From contig BNHL01000001.1 of NCBI GenBank assembly GCA_015472025.1, positions 434,001 to 498,000 on the forward strand: DNA of 64,000 nt. The letters run 5' to 3'. The DNA comes from Cytophagales bacterium WSM2-2. Its GTDB lineage: Bacteria; Bacteroidota; Bacteroidia; Cytophagales; Cyclobacteriaceae. Positions 36,669 through 46,900 of this stretch are shown piece after piece; the first letter of the stretch is position 1; the number at the start of each line of letters is the position of its first letter. The notes under the pieces were generated by a model. It searched no databases. It had not been told where the DNA came from and saw only the letters and a program-made list of their open reading frames with translations. The position numbers were made by a program, and so were the translations under genes.

Positions 36669-37256
36669 CTAAGCCCACGTTTTTCCGTTACCTGCTTCAC
36701 TCAATGGAATGCATCCGTGATAGGCTCCAGGTACTTGATTGTATTGTAGAACTTTAGTGGCTCCCGGCTCTGAGGTAAAATAAGCAAGCATGGTGAGTTC
36801 TTTCATTTTGAGAATAAACGGCCGAGGCAGTGATTTGTCATTTTTAACTGCGGCAATAGCATCCTTATGTGTCTCTATGACATAAGCTTCGCGCTCACCG
36901 GATGAACATTCAATAAAACGATTGCCGTACTTCTTGTTTGCGCCCTGATCAAATTCATTCAACCCATCAATGAATTTCTTCTGATCCTCTTGCTTATAAC
37001 ACTCCTTCACCAACATGTCAATAAAGTTCGGAACACCGACATCTTTCGCTCCAGGTGTATCTGTCTTAGGAAGGATAATTTCTGCTACTTCGCTTACCAG
37101 GCGCGCCTGATCTTCATTGAAGAAAACAGGTTTATAGTTCAGGTCGGGAATATTTTTGCAGCTCTCTAAAAAACTGATCATTGAAGCAGTCAGCGCAGTG
37201 CCCATGAGCATCGCTGTCTTTCGTATTGCTTCTCTTCGGTTAATTAAGGTATCCAT
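36669..37256 (-). CDS. Gluconate 2-dehydrogenase subunit 3-like protein
   Basis: A 195-residue exported protein. The N-terminus carries a Tat-like signal (NRREAIRKTAMLMG, then a hydrophobic stretch and a cysteine in FLESCKN, possibly lipidated). The remainder matches the small subunit family that accompanies GMC oxidoreductases, with DQARLVSEVAEIILPKTDTP and PFILKMKELTMLAYFTSE. It is presumed to help fold, export or anchor the flavoprotein encoded just upstream (43 bases away, same strand). Confidence 0.9.
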   Translation of the reverse strand: MDTLINRREAIRKTAMLMGTALTASMISFLESCKNIPDLNYKPVFFNEDQARLVSEVAEIILPKTDTPGAKDVGVPNFIDMLVKECYKQEDQKKFIDGLNEFDQGANKKYGNRFIECSSGEREAYVIETHKDAIAAVKNDKSLPRPFILKMKELTMLAYFTSEPGATKVLQYNQVPGAYHGCIPLSEAGNGKTWA

Positions 37257-37299
37257 ATTCTAATCTCTAATTTCAAAGTGATAAATATCTATTGATGAA

Positions 37300-39006
37300 T
37301 TACAAATTACCTTTCTTCATCTCATTTACAGCATGATCAGCAGCGCGAGCCGTAAAAGCCATGTAAGTGAGTGACGGATTTTGGCAAGCAGATGAGGTCA
37401 TGAATGATCCGTCTGTGACAAAAACGTTTTTGCAGGCATGCACCTGGTTGTGTTTGTTCAACACGCTAGTCTTCGGGTCTTTCCCCATCCGTGCCGTACC
37501 CATTTCGTGAATGCCCAATCCCGGGCCACCTCCATTGTCATATGTAGAAACGTTTTTAGCGCCCATTGCCTCCAGCATTTCTGCCGCATCATTGGCCATG
37601 TCTTTACGCATCTTCAATTCATTCTCTTTAAACTCCGCATCAAAATCAATCACATACAAACCATGCTTGTCCTTCTTGTTTTTATTGATCGTCATTTTAT
37701 TGGCATAGTTCGGGAGGAATTCACCAAAGCCCGTCATACCAATTCTCCAGCTTCCCGGCTTTGAAACAAAATCCTTCAACTCTGCTCCAATGGAAAGTTC
37801 TGCGACAGCCCGACTCCACCCTTGTCTTCCAGCTGCGCCCTGGTAGCCGAATCCTCTCAGGTAGCCGCGTTTGTCATTGTCAATATTTCGGTAGCGTGGA
37901 ATATAGAATCCATTCGGGCGATTCCCTGAATAATACTTATCCTCGAATCCATCCACCTGGCCGCTGGCGCCTGCACCAAGATGGTGGTCCATGATGTTAT
38001 GTCCGAGTTGTCCACTGTCATTTCCAAAACCATTCGGGAAACGGGATGAAATTGAATTCATCATGATGTAAGTAGAGCCAAAAGTTGAAGCGCAGAGGAA
38101 AATGACACGTGCATAAAACTCCGTTTGCTCGCCAGTCTCTGAATCCAACACTTTCACTCCCTTAGCCCTTCCTTTGTCGTTGTCGTAAATCAATTCGTAA
38201 ACAACGGAATTCGGTCGCAGAGTCATGTTGCTTGTTTTCTCAGCTGCCGGTATTGTACAGGCATTGCTGCTGAAGTAGCCGCCAAACGGACATCCGCGGA
38301 TACACAGATTCCTGAATTGGCAAGTTCCACGCCAGGGTGTTTGTGGTATCTGAGCAGTGGCATGTGCAACGCGGCCAATTGTAAGTAGCCTGTTAAATTT
38401 TTCTTTGATTGCATTTTTCAGTTCAAGTTCAACGCAATTCAAATCCATGGCAGGAAGAAATTTCCCATCAGGCAGGTAAGGATAGTTTTCTGCCTGACCG
38501 CTTATCCCGGCATACGTTTCCACGTAATCATACCAGGGCGCTATCTCCTCGTACCGGACTGGCCAATCGACACCGACTCCATCTTTGGCATTTGATTCAA
38601 AATCCATCGGGCTCCAGCGGTAGCTCTGGCGTCCCCACATGATGGACCGACCACCAACATGATAACCACGCATCCAGTCGAAGCGCTTTGTTTCGGTGTA
38701 GGGATGATCCAGGTCGTTAACAAACCAGTGCTTCGAACTTTGCGAAACGGTATAGCCCGTTCTGTTTTGTACGCCTTGTTTTTTTATGTCTTCCTGCGTT
38801 GGCCGGTCGGCATTAGGCAACTCCCACGGATGCATATTCGTTGTAGGGTAATCTACCGGGTGCTTCACATCTCGACCTCGCTCAAGTACAAGAGTCTTCA
38901 GTCCTTTTTCAGTCAGTTCTTTTGCAGCCCAACCTCCACTAATGCCCGTTCCTACAACAATGGCATCGTATGTATTTTTCTTTTCTGCTTCCGTATTTAG
39001 GTTCAT
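37300..39006 (-). CDS. GMC-family FAD oxidoreductase
   Basis: A 568-residue flavoprotein. The FAD-binding fold begins with AIVVGTGISGGWAAKELTEK near residue 14; the C-terminal GMC domain ends with HEMGTARMGKDP, FVTDGSFMTSSACQNPSLTY, including the catalytic histidine region and an asparagine. Members oxidise alcohols or sugars; with a subunit-3 partner next to it, it is probably a periplasmic sugar or polyol dehydrogenase exported by Tat as a complex, since it lacks its own signal peptide. A cysteine-rich middle (TCQFRNLCIRGCPFGGYF-like) is seen; its role is unknown. No cytochrome subunit gene is adjacent. Confidence 0.92.
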   Translation of the reverse strand: MNLNTEAEKKNTYDAIVVGTGISGGWAAKELTEKGLKTLVLERGRDVKHPVDYPTTNMHPWELPNADRPTQEDIKKQGVQNRTGYTVSQSSKHWFVNDLDHPYTETKRFDWMRGYHVGGRSIMWGRQSYRWSPMDFESNAKDGVGVDWPVRYEEIAPWYDYVETYAGISGQAENYPYLPDGKFLPAMDLNCVELELKNAIKEKFNRLLTIGRVAHATAQIPQTPWRGTCQFRNLCIRGCPFGGYFSSNACTIPAAEKTSNMTLRPNSVVYELIYDNDKGRAKGVKVLDSETGEQTEFYARVIFLCASTFGSTYIMMNSISSRFPNGFGNDSGQLGHNIMDHHLGAGASGQVDGFEDKYYSGNRPNGFYIPRYRNIDNDKRGYLRGFGYQGAAGRQGWSRAVAELSIGAELKDFVSKPGSWRIGMTGFGEFLPNYANKMTINKNKKDKHGLYVIDFDAEFKENELKMRKDMANDAAEMLEAMGAKNVSTYDNGGGPGLGIHEMGTARMGKDPKTSVLNKHNQVHACKNVFVTDGSFMTSSACQNPSLTYMAFTARAADHAVNEMKKGNL

Positions 39007-39074
39007 GCCAAAATGAATTTGAAATTTGGAAAATCAAGGTAGATATAATTTTACGAGAAGAGAATCCCGCTAGT

Positions 39075-39082
39075 CAAAATTA
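39075..39082 (-). promoter_or_regulatory. Candidate -7 box of the GMC operon
   Basis: CAAAATTA on the + strand gives an exact TAATTTTG on the minus strand, 69 bases before the GMC start. No -33 partner is clear. Confidence 0.3.
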
Positions 39083-39095
39083 GCCTAACGTATGT

Positions 39096-39881
39096 TTAAT
39101 AATCCTCTGCTACACCAAGCCCGAACAGAGCAAAGTCGTATTTCACAGGATCAGCCGGATCTAGTTTCCTAAGATTGGAGGTGAGTTCAACTGCCGTCTG
39201 CCAGTCCATTTGCTTCCTTTTGATGAGTTTCAGTTTCCTGGCAACCCGCTCTACATGTAAGTCGCAAGGACAAATCAATTGAGCTGTTGAAATGGTCTTC
39301 CAAATACCGAAATCAACGCCTTTGTCGTCTTGTCGAACCATCCATCGGAGGTACATGTTTATTCGTTTACATGCCGACTTTCGTTCGGGTGTGGCAATGT
39401 GCTTCTGCGTTCTTCTTGGAAAATCTTCAAGGCTGAAGAAAACATTGTGAAAATGAATCAGCGCGTTGCCAACGTGTTCTTCTGCAGGGTCAATAGCAAA
39501 TGCCTCTTCAAGTGAGTTGTGTTTCCTGTAAAACTTAGAAAGGAATTCAACAAAATACAGCGCATCAGTTTCATTGAACGTGCGATGCTTATAACCTTTA
39601 AACCGTTTCAGGTCTTTTGACCGGTGATGCAGCAAAAAATCGTGAGGAGCATTATCCATCCGCTGCAGGAAATCTTTTGTCTTATTGATTATTGTCACCC
39701 GCTGACCCCAGGCAAGGACTGCGGCTATCAAACCGGCAACTTCTATGTCTTGCTTTTTTGAATAAATGTGAGGAACAGAGATTGGGTCGTGTTCGATGAA
39801 ATGTGGAGCGTTGAATTGCTCTACTTTATCATCAAGAAAATCCTTGAGATTTTTCCAGTCTGTTTCGGTGCGGAGTTTCAC
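39096..39881 (-). CDS. TIGR02757 family protein
   Basis: A 261-residue soluble protein of a conserved family common in Bacteroidota, without known biochemical function. Characteristic segments are FIEHDPISVPHIYS near the N-terminus, EVAGLIAAVLAWGQR, RWMVRQDDKGVDFGIW, and the end CPCDLHVERVARKL...DPADPVKYDFALFGLGV. The C-terminal half is faintly like helix-hairpin-helix DNA glycosylases, which is a speculation. It lies 3 bases after the OmpA-like gene on the same strand. Confidence 0.88.
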   Translation of the reverse strand: MKLRTETDWKNLKDFLDDKVEQFNAPHFIEHDPISVPHIYSKKQDIEVAGLIAAVLAWGQRVTIINKTKDFLQRMDNAPHDFLLHHRSKDLKRFKGYKHRTFNETDALYFVEFLSKFYRKHNSLEEAFAIDPAEEHVGNALIHFHNVFFSLEDFPRRTQKHIATPERKSACKRINMYLRWMVRQDDKGVDFGIWKTISTAQLICPCDLHVERVARKLKLIKRKQMDWQTAVELTSNLRKLDPADPVKYDFALFGLGVAEDY

Positions 39882-39884
39882 TGA

Positions 39885-40976
39885 TCAGTCGAGGAACCGG
39901 GCCTCAACCCTGCGATTGACTGCGCGGGCCGTATTATCAGTGCTCTCATGAATCGGACGCTGTTTTCCGTAGCCCAACGTTCGTATTCGCGTATTGGAAA
40001 TTCCTTTTTGGACGAGGTACTCACCCACGCTGATCGCCCGGCTTTGCGAGAGACGTAAATTATATTCATCTGTACCCTGATCATCTGTATGACCTGCCAG
40101 TTCCACCTTCCAATTGGGATTTTTCCTCATCACGGAAATCAGCCTGTCAAGTTCTGCATAAGATGAAGGGTGCAGTTCATAACTATCGTAAGCAAACCGG
40201 ATATGTTTTAGTGTATATATTTCGTTGGTCTTCACATCATTCTCTGCAATACTGAGCGTATCCAGTGTTGTCTTTCTGGCCGAGTCAATCGCGATAATCG
40301 ATACATCATCAATGTAGAAATACGCAGCACGGCTCAGCATTCGTTCATTGGCTTTTGAAAAATGAATATGAAAATTCTTTGTTTCATCATCTGTTGAAAA
40401 ATTCCCGATGGTAATAAAACCCTCTCCACCTTTTGCTTCATAAATAAAGTGCACCCGATTCCAAAGCCCCACGCCACGGTTATAGGCCGAATCCATGACA
40501 TGATGGTAGGTTGGCTTTACATCCAGAACAAGGTCATCCTTAATATTGATCGCAGAATCCGACAGGAGAATCCCAATCCGGTCAATGCTGTATTTTGAAT
40601 AAGTAGCCAGTTTGAAATACATTTCCACATAATACTTCCTTCCTGGCACGAGGCGCTCATTCAATTCAGCCTGAAGATACTCGCGGTAGTTAATCTTGTT
40701 TATCCAAACGTAAATTCCGGCATATCCCCAGCCATGCAGGGCTTGTGAAACACCAGCCCAGTTGTGAGGCACACTTGCATCGCCAAAGCTGCATCGGTTA
40801 AAAAGATCAGGAGTTCCCGATGTTGGTGAGTACCAGCCTGGAGCAAAATGCTTGATTCCGAAATTCGTGTACGATCCGGGGCACTTGTAGTATTGTTCAA
40901 AGCTGGGATTGGGAACCAGGTTCTGTGATAACCCTGCTTGAACTACAAAACATAATATGACCGTCCAGATCTTCAT
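39885..40976 (-). CDS. OmpA-family outer-membrane protein with N-terminal binding domain
   Basis: A 363-residue exported protein (signal peptide about 17 residues). The N-terminal half (LVPNPSFEQYYKCPGSY and onward) looks like a jelly-roll, carbohydrate-binding-like domain. The C-terminal 115 residues are an OmpA peptidoglycan-binding domain: IRFAYDSYELHPSSYAEL, LAGHTDDQGTDEYNLRLSQS, and TLGYGKQRPIHESTDNTARA. It should link the outer membrane or an external ligand to the cell wall. It is cotranscribed with the LysM gene upstream (5 bases) and the TIGR02757 gene downstream. Confidence 0.9.
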   Translation of the reverse strand: MKIWTVILCFVVQAGLSQNLVPNPSFEQYYKCPGSYTNFGIKHFAPGWYSPTSGTPDLFNRCSFGDASVPHNWAGVSQALHGWGYAGIYVWINKINYREYLQAELNERLVPGRKYYVEMYFKLATYSKYSIDRIGILLSDSAINIKDDLVLDVKPTYHHVMDSAYNRGVGLWNRVHFIYEAKGGEGFITIGNFSTDDETKNFHIHFSKANERMLSRAAYFYIDDVSIIAIDSARKTTLDTLSIAENDVKTNEIYTLKHIRFAYDSYELHPSSYAELDRLISVMRKNPNWKVELAGHTDDQGTDEYNLRLSQSRAISVGEYLVQKGISNTRIRTLGYGKQRPIHESTDNTARAVNRRVEARFLD

Positions 40977-40981
40977 TAATG

Positions 40982-41986
40982 TTATTTGTACCTTATTACT
41001 TCTACCGCAAATCGCGGATCAACTGCTCCCAACTTATCGTAAGCAGACTTTGAAATTTTGACCAGCGTCTCATCCGTGGATGTAAGTGGAGCTACCACGC
41101 GCACAAACACTTCCTGGTTGTTGGCGCTGTTGCGTACCTTCATAATTGTACCTGTTTTAGCCGTTCGATGCTGAGCCAAATATTTACGATTACCATCTGT
41201 ACCATCCAGCAAAGTCGCCATTCCTTTTTCATGAACTTCTTCTGACCCGATCACAGTCTCGGAAATTTTTATTTCCTGAACAGGTTTTGTGGTAAGAACT
41301 TGTTTCGGTTCGATCGATGCTGTTTCGTTGGTTGTTGCTGGAGGCAGAACAAAAAGCGTCTGGCCTGGTTTTACGTCATCCCCAGAGAGTTTGTTCCACT
41401 CTTTCAACTGTTGAATGCTAGCTCCGTACATCTTGGATATCGAAAATAACGTCTCCTTTTCTGTTACCGTATGTACCCCCCGGAGTTTTTTAGGATCTGG
41501 GATTTTTGTTTCTGAAACCAGTTTTTTACGTACAACTAAATCCTGTCCCACATTGAGTGAATTGTCCTTCAGATTGTTCCAGTTTTTCAAGTCGTCCACG
41601 GTTACATCGAACATCTTGGAAATTGAAAACAACGTCTCTTTTGGTGCCACTTTGTGGATCGTGTTTCCGTTTTCTGCGCGTGGCTTTGTATTCGGGATGT
41701 AGGGTACCTTCAGTTGCTGACCAATGCTAAGGCCCGACCCTGCACCCGGATTTTCTTCAACCAAAAGCGTAAGAGGAACTCTGTATCTTCTTGAAATAGA
41801 ATACAACGTTTCTTTCGCATCCACCTGGTGAATAATGAATTGCTTTCCATTGATTGTCTCCATACGAAGAGAATCAAAAGCACCATATGCCGTTACTGCT
41901 AACAACTGCAAACAGCCTATTACAACCAGTCTAACTCCAATAGTCATTACCTTATAATCTCTCAAACCTTCTTTCATCCTGTCCAT
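40982..41986 (-). CDS. LysM-repeat envelope protein with RlpA-like C-terminus
   Basis: A 334-residue exported protein. After a hydrophobic N-terminus (about residues 16-36) come three LysM repeats, each beginning KETLYSIS or KETLFSIS and spaced by about 55-70 residues, which bind peptidoglycan. The end (HRTAKTGTIMKVRNSANNQE to FAVEVIRYK) resembles the double-psi barrel of RlpA-type lytic transglycosylases, but the catalytic Asp/His pair was not identified, so activity is uncertain. The start at 41986 (MDRMKEG) is chosen as the longest; MTIGV at about 41947 is also possible. It leads the OmpA/TIGR02757 operon. Confidence 0.88.
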   Translation of the reverse strand: MDRMKEGLRDYKVMTIGVRLVVIGCLQLLAVTAYGAFDSLRMETINGKQFIIHQVDAKETLYSISRRYRVPLTLLVEENPGAGSGLSIGQQLKVPYIPNTKPRAENGNTIHKVAPKETLFSISKMFDVTVDDLKNWNNLKDNSLNVGQDLVVRKKLVSETKIPDPKKLRGVHTVTEKETLFSISKMYGASIQQLKEWNKLSGDDVKPGQTLFVLPPATTNETASIEPKQVLTTKPVQEIKISETVIGSEEVHEKGMATLLDGTDGNRKYLAQHRTAKTGTIMKVRNSANNQEVFVRVVAPLTSTDETLVKISKSAYDKLGAVDPRFAVEVIRYK

Positions 41987-42010
41987 TTATAAAACGTAAG
42001 TATCTTTATA

Positions 42011-42018
42011 CAAAAATA
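42011..42018 (-). promoter_or_regulatory. Candidate -7 box of the LysM operon
   Basis: CAAAAATA on the + strand reads TATTTTTG on the minus strand, a TAnnTTTG match 25 bases before 41986, in the 45-bp divergent gap shared with the NfeD gene. Confidence 0.35.
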
Positions 42019-42031
42019 ACATTTGATAGCG

Positions 42032-43369
42032 ATGATTCGAAAGCTGCTTTTTACCTTTGTTTTGGCCTTTTCCGCCCCCTTTTTACTAGCTCAAACACAT
42101 GGAAAGGCTAAGGTAATGGTTATGGAAATCCGGGATGAGATTGATCCGCGGATGCTGCGCTATGTAAAGCTGTCACTCGGCCATGCCGAGCAAATCAAGG
42201 CCGACTACGTCATCATAGACATGGATACTTATGGTGGAGCCCTCACTGACGCCAAAGAAATCGTAGACCTGATCATGGATTTTAAAAAACCGATCTGGGT
42301 TTTTGTCAATTCCGATGCTGCATCTGCCGGTGCCCTGATCTCGATTGCCTGTGACAGTATTTATATGTCACCCGGAGCAAGTATTGGAGCGGCCACCGTT
42401 GTAGAAGGTGATGGAAAAGCAGCCCCGGATAAATATCAGTCATATATGCGGTCGATCATGAGATCAACTGCTGAAGAGAATCATCGTGATCCCCGCATTG
42501 CCGAGGGCATGGTAGATGAAAGAGTAGTCATTGACAGCGTTAAGCAAGCCGGGAAAGTCATTACTTTCACAACCAACGAAGCCATTGCACATCATTATTG
42601 TGAAGCCAAAGTCAATTCGATTGAAGAAATTCTCAAACGAAATAAAGTCAGTAATTATGAAGTTGATTATTTCAAACTCGGGGCAACTGAAAAGATCATT
42701 GCTTTTTTTCTGAACCCGTTTATCAGTGGTTTATTAATCCTGATCATCATTGGCGGAATTTATTTTGAATTACAGACACCAGGTGCAGTGTTTCCCATTG
42801 CAGCCGGATTGGTGGCACTCGTTTTCTACCTCGTGCCTTACTATCTCAATGGACTGGCTGAGTATTGGGAGATCATCGCCTTGATGGTTGGAATTATCTT
42901 ACTTATCGCGGAGATTTTCATTATCCCCGGATTTGGAGTGGCCGGAATTCTGGGGATCACCCTGACTATTGTTTCGTTGATACTCATCATGCTCAACAAT
43001 GATTACTTTAATTTCGAATTTGTCCCTCTGGGTGATATCGTGAAAGCTACTTTTGCTGCAATCGGTGGAATTACGGGAGGAGTATTGCTTTTGTTTTTTG
43101 GCGGAGCAAGGCTTACTCAGACCAAAGCCTTTAAAAGAATTGCACTCACTGATACCCAAGAAAGCTCGCAAGGATACTCCGTACGAAATAATGAGCAAAA
43201 CCTGATTGGCAAAGCAGGGATTGCACACACTGTTCTTCGCCCAAGCGGCAAAGTGCTGATTGATGGAAATGTCTATGACGCTTTTACCCGCGGTGAGTAT
43301 GTGCAAAAGGGCGATGCGATAGAAGTAATCGGGACTGAAGGAATAACTCTCAAGGTCAAGAGCATCTAA
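42032..43369 (+). CDS. NfeD-family membrane serine protease
   Basis: A 445-residue protein with signal peptide (ending LLAQ). The N-terminal ClpP-class domain contains VIIDMDTYGGALTDAKEIVD and SDAASAGALISIACD, where the serine after ASA is the expected nucleophile. Four to five transmembrane helices follow (about residues 225-350), then a C-terminal OB-fold domain (NLIGKAGIAHTVLRPSGKV). Long NfeD proteins cleave membrane-associated substrates, often with an SPFH partner; the SPFH gene of this window lies 10 kb away. A TTG at 42023 would add three residues, but ATG at 42032 is preferred. Confidence 0.93.
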   Translation: MIRKLLFTFVLAFSAPFLLAQTHGKAKVMVMEIRDEIDPRMLRYVKLSLGHAEQIKADYVIIDMDTYGGALTDAKEIVDLIMDFKKPIWVFVNSDAASAGALISIACDSIYMSPGASIGAATVVEGDGKAAPDKYQSYMRSIMRSTAEENHRDPRIAEGMVDERVVIDSVKQAGKVITFTTNEAIAHHYCEAKVNSIEEILKRNKVSNYEVDYFKLGATEKIIAFFLNPFISGLLILIIIGGIYFELQTPGAVFPIAAGLVALVFYLVPYYLNGLAEYWEIIALMVGIILLIAEIFIIPGFGVAGILGITLTIVSLILIMLNNDYFNFEFVPLGDIVKATFAAIGGITGGVLLLFFGGARLTQTKAFKRIALTDTQESSQGYSVRNNEQNLIGKAGIAHTVLRPSGKVLIDGNVYDAFTRGEYVQKGDAIEVIGTEGITLKVKSI

Positions 43370-43381
43370 TAATAGTCGCAA

Positions 43382-43849
43382 ATGTTGCGAAGGCTAAGTT
43401 CAGCAGACAGCGACTTAATTCTACAGGTCGCTGATCTTTATTGCGATCAGTGGTCAATTCCAAAAGAGAAGACAATAGCCCGGTTGAATAATCACCCTAA
43501 TGACGATGTGCTATTCCAATTGGTAAATGTAAAAGACGGGAAAGTGGTTGTGACCGGGGGTCTATACAACAACGTAGGGTTACTAAATGAACATCCCCGA
43601 TTTAATATCTACAAGTCATGGGTAGCACAAATTGTCACTGAAAAAAAATTAAGAGGTCACGGCCTTGGCGAGCAAATGCTTAGAGAAATTGAAATGAATG
43701 CCTGCAAAGATGGACTAACCCATTTGCATCTATTTACCTTTACAGCTGAAAGTTTGTATGTCAGAAATGGATGGACAGTGTTGGAGCGTGTAACTTACAA
43801 AGGGCATCACAACACTGCCGTTATGTACAAGAATCTGATCGCGGGTTAA
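43382..43849 (+). CDS. GNAT-family N-acetyltransferase
   Basis: A 155-residue acetyltransferase. The acetyl-CoA loop is visible as EKKLRGHGLGEQMLREIE (about residues 90-107), followed by the typical beta strand and a final WTVLERVTYKGHHNTAVMY. It starts 12 bases after the NfeD gene and may share its transcript. The acceptor is unknown. Confidence 0.88.
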   Translation: MLRRLSSADSDLILQVADLYCDQWSIPKEKTIARLNNHPNDDVLFQLVNVKDGKVVVTGGLYNNVGLLNEHPRFNIYKSWVAQIVTEKKLRGHGLGEQMLREIEMNACKDGLTHLHLFTFTAESLYVRNGWTVLERVTYKGHHNTAVMYKNLIAG

Positions 43850-43940
43850 CCAATTTGCGTTAGTCAAGAAAATAAAAGCAAGGCCTCCTCAGTCAAAATC
43901 GTCGCGGTTTGTCTATATTAATGATGTCTATTCATCATCG

Positions 43941-46900
43941 ATGAAATTCATTGTGCGGGTTCTCTTTGGCTTTGTTGCACCGATGCTATGCTTTGGTCAA
44001 AATGCAGATAGTTATGATTACCTGTCTACCGCTAATGGTTTGCCCGCCAATTACGTGCACTTGATGACTCAGGACAGTTCGGGATTCATGTGGTTTGCCA
44101 CAGAGTCAGGGCTTGCAAAATACGATGGGGACAATTTTGAAATTTTTAACACTGCAGCCCCTGATAAAGCGAGAAGATTACTATCGGACAACGTAACCGC
44201 CGTTTGGGTATCTCCGAATAAAACTGATGTATGGCTCGGATATTTCGACAAATCATTTTTATCGCACCTGGATCTTAAGACGAAAAATGTCACACATTTT
44301 AAAATACAATGCAAGGGTGAAATCATCAATAAAAGAATTACTTCGATTACCTCATTTGACTCCCGCAGTCTATGGATAAGTTTCGGATATCTGCCTACAA
44401 GGAATAAAATTACTGATGATGTCGTGCTCGCCAGATTTGCTACCGAGTTGGGCACGCTAGAATTTTTTGGGCCTCTTCCCTCACTTCCGTTAAATAAAGA
44501 GGGGGATTTTTGGTGGCATCAATATAATTCTGTTGGAAGTATTTACGAGAAATCGACAAAAGACACCTTGTTTCTACCAACAAAGAATGGGCTCTGCATT
44601 TTTAAAACAGCGTCAAAGACTTTTGAATTTATTACACCAAAGCCTGTAAATACAGTACCTCCGGGATATTACGGGATAAATGAAATGGTCTATTCAAAAA
44701 AGACTGGCTTTTGGTTAGGGCAAGCGTCTGGCATTTTGGCCAACTTCAACCCAAACATAAATCAATGGAAGTACTTCTCTCCCAAACAGAAAGGAAATAA
44801 TTCACAAATATTTAGTCTGTGCATTGTCAATGAGGGTGAATTATTTCTGGGTTATGACGATGACCTGATAAGTTTCAATATCAGTGATGGTTCCTTCAGA
44901 ACGATATATGCTGCTGTACCTCGTGTCGGCTTCAAGGAAGAAATCAGTGTGTTGGATTTTTTTCTGGATCGGCAAAAAAATGTTTGGCTCTCCCATCATT
45001 GGGGCCTGTCGAAACTGCGTCACAATGGAAGGCTTTTTGAATCTTATCCTATTCCGGTGGTTCACCCGAGGGAGGGAAAGACGAGCGGTGCAGTAGTGTC
45101 CATTGTCTCAAACAAACAAAATAATGAGACTTACTTTGGACTCAATGGCTCCAGTGGCTTCATAGTTGAGAATCAAGTGAGCAAAAAATTCACAGTATTG
45201 TCAATTCCACAACTCGACATTGGAACGCCCCGTGTTGTTAGGTCTGTTATTTTGGACAGGGAAAATCTTCCAGTGGTACTGTGTTCGGATGCAGTCTTCA
45301 CATATGACCCCAAGAACAAATCTTTAGCAGCATACGCTAACTTAGCCAACAAAAATACTACCAACTTCATTGATGGAGTGTTTGACAACAAAGGTTCTCT
45401 CTGGGCAACTTCAGAAACATGTCTCTATAAAATTCTGCCTGGCAACAAGATCGAAAAATTCACCTCTCAAACCAGGCCAGGAGAAATAACTTCAGATAAA
45501 TTTCTTAACTGTACAAAAGATCAGAGCGGAAATATCTGGTTTGACAATGCAGCGGATAGAATTGTCATTTATGATCCTCAAACCGATAAGTTTCAAACTT
45601 ATAAAATCAAGTCTGATTCAGTTGGACAAGAATACGAGATCCTCTATGGGCTCGTGTCTTGCGGAAAAAGTGTTTTTGTGGCCACACATCATGGGTTACT
45701 GAAATGTCAGTTTAGTGTCTCCTCCGGAATGAAATGGGAGAAAACATCAATAGAGAATAGAATCTGGAACATTTGGGAGCTAAATGATTCTATTCTATAC
45801 ATGAGAATGGATGCGGGACTTGTCGAGTACAATACAAAATCGGAAAGCGTCAAGAGATATGGGTCAAAAAATGGTTTACCCGAAGTAAAAACAGTTGGTA
45901 ATAACGATGGCGCTTGCATTGGAAATTTTGGGTGTTACTATAAAATCATCAACGATGAGTACAGCCAGATTTACTTTCCTGTTTTAATAACTTCATTCAG
46001 TGTTTTGGGAAAGGAAGTTGTTCACGATAAAAAAGTGTCTCTTAATGCGAGTGACAATTTTTTCAGTATAAAATTCGCGGCTCCTAATTTCGTGTCTACG
46101 GAAGATATAGAATACTCTTATAAAATGGAGGGTCTAAGTGAAACCTGGTCACCATTTTCTTCCAAGAAAACTGCAGACTTTACAAATGTTCCCGGGGGCG
46201 ATTATACTTTTCGGGTTCGGTATGCCAATTCTTTCAATAGAAAAAGAGAACTGGGCAGCCTTGCTTTGCCGATTCACATTAGAACACCGTTCTACAAGAC
46301 AAACTTCTTTTGGCTTACCATCGTTGTAACAATTCTTTGCACCGCATACTTGATTTTCAGACTATACATCTCATTTATTCGAAAACAACACAAGGCAGAG
46401 ACCTCATACACAAAAAAAGTATTCGAGCTTCAAGCTTCTGCTTTGCGCGCCAGGATCAATCCACATTTTCTCTTCAATTCATTAAATTCAATTAACAATT
46501 TCCTTCTAAAAAATGACACAGCACAAGCTAGCGACTACTTGGCAAAAGTGGCTAAGCTAATACGAAAAACGCTTGAGGGTTCAAATTCGCAGACCATCAC
46601 TCTTAGGGATGAACTGTCTGTGCTTCAAATGTACATTGCGATTGAGCAGGGGCGTTTTAAATCAAAATTCGAATATTCATTCGAAGTGAGTAATGACATC
46701 AACATAGATAAGATAAAAATCTATCCAATGATCATTCAACCCTATGTGGAAAATGCGATCTGGCACGGGGTATCACCGCTAAAGGAAGGTGGTCACATTC
46801 TTATAAAAATAGCCGCTGAAGAGGGCATGATTACCGTTACAATCACCGACAATGGTGTGGGACGTTCTTCTAAATCAAACTCGGTAAAAGAAAAAGCTTC

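Noticed and set aside
42023..42031. TTG start for the NfeD gene
   Set aside because: The ATG nine bases later gives a complete signal peptide; the extension adds only three residues.
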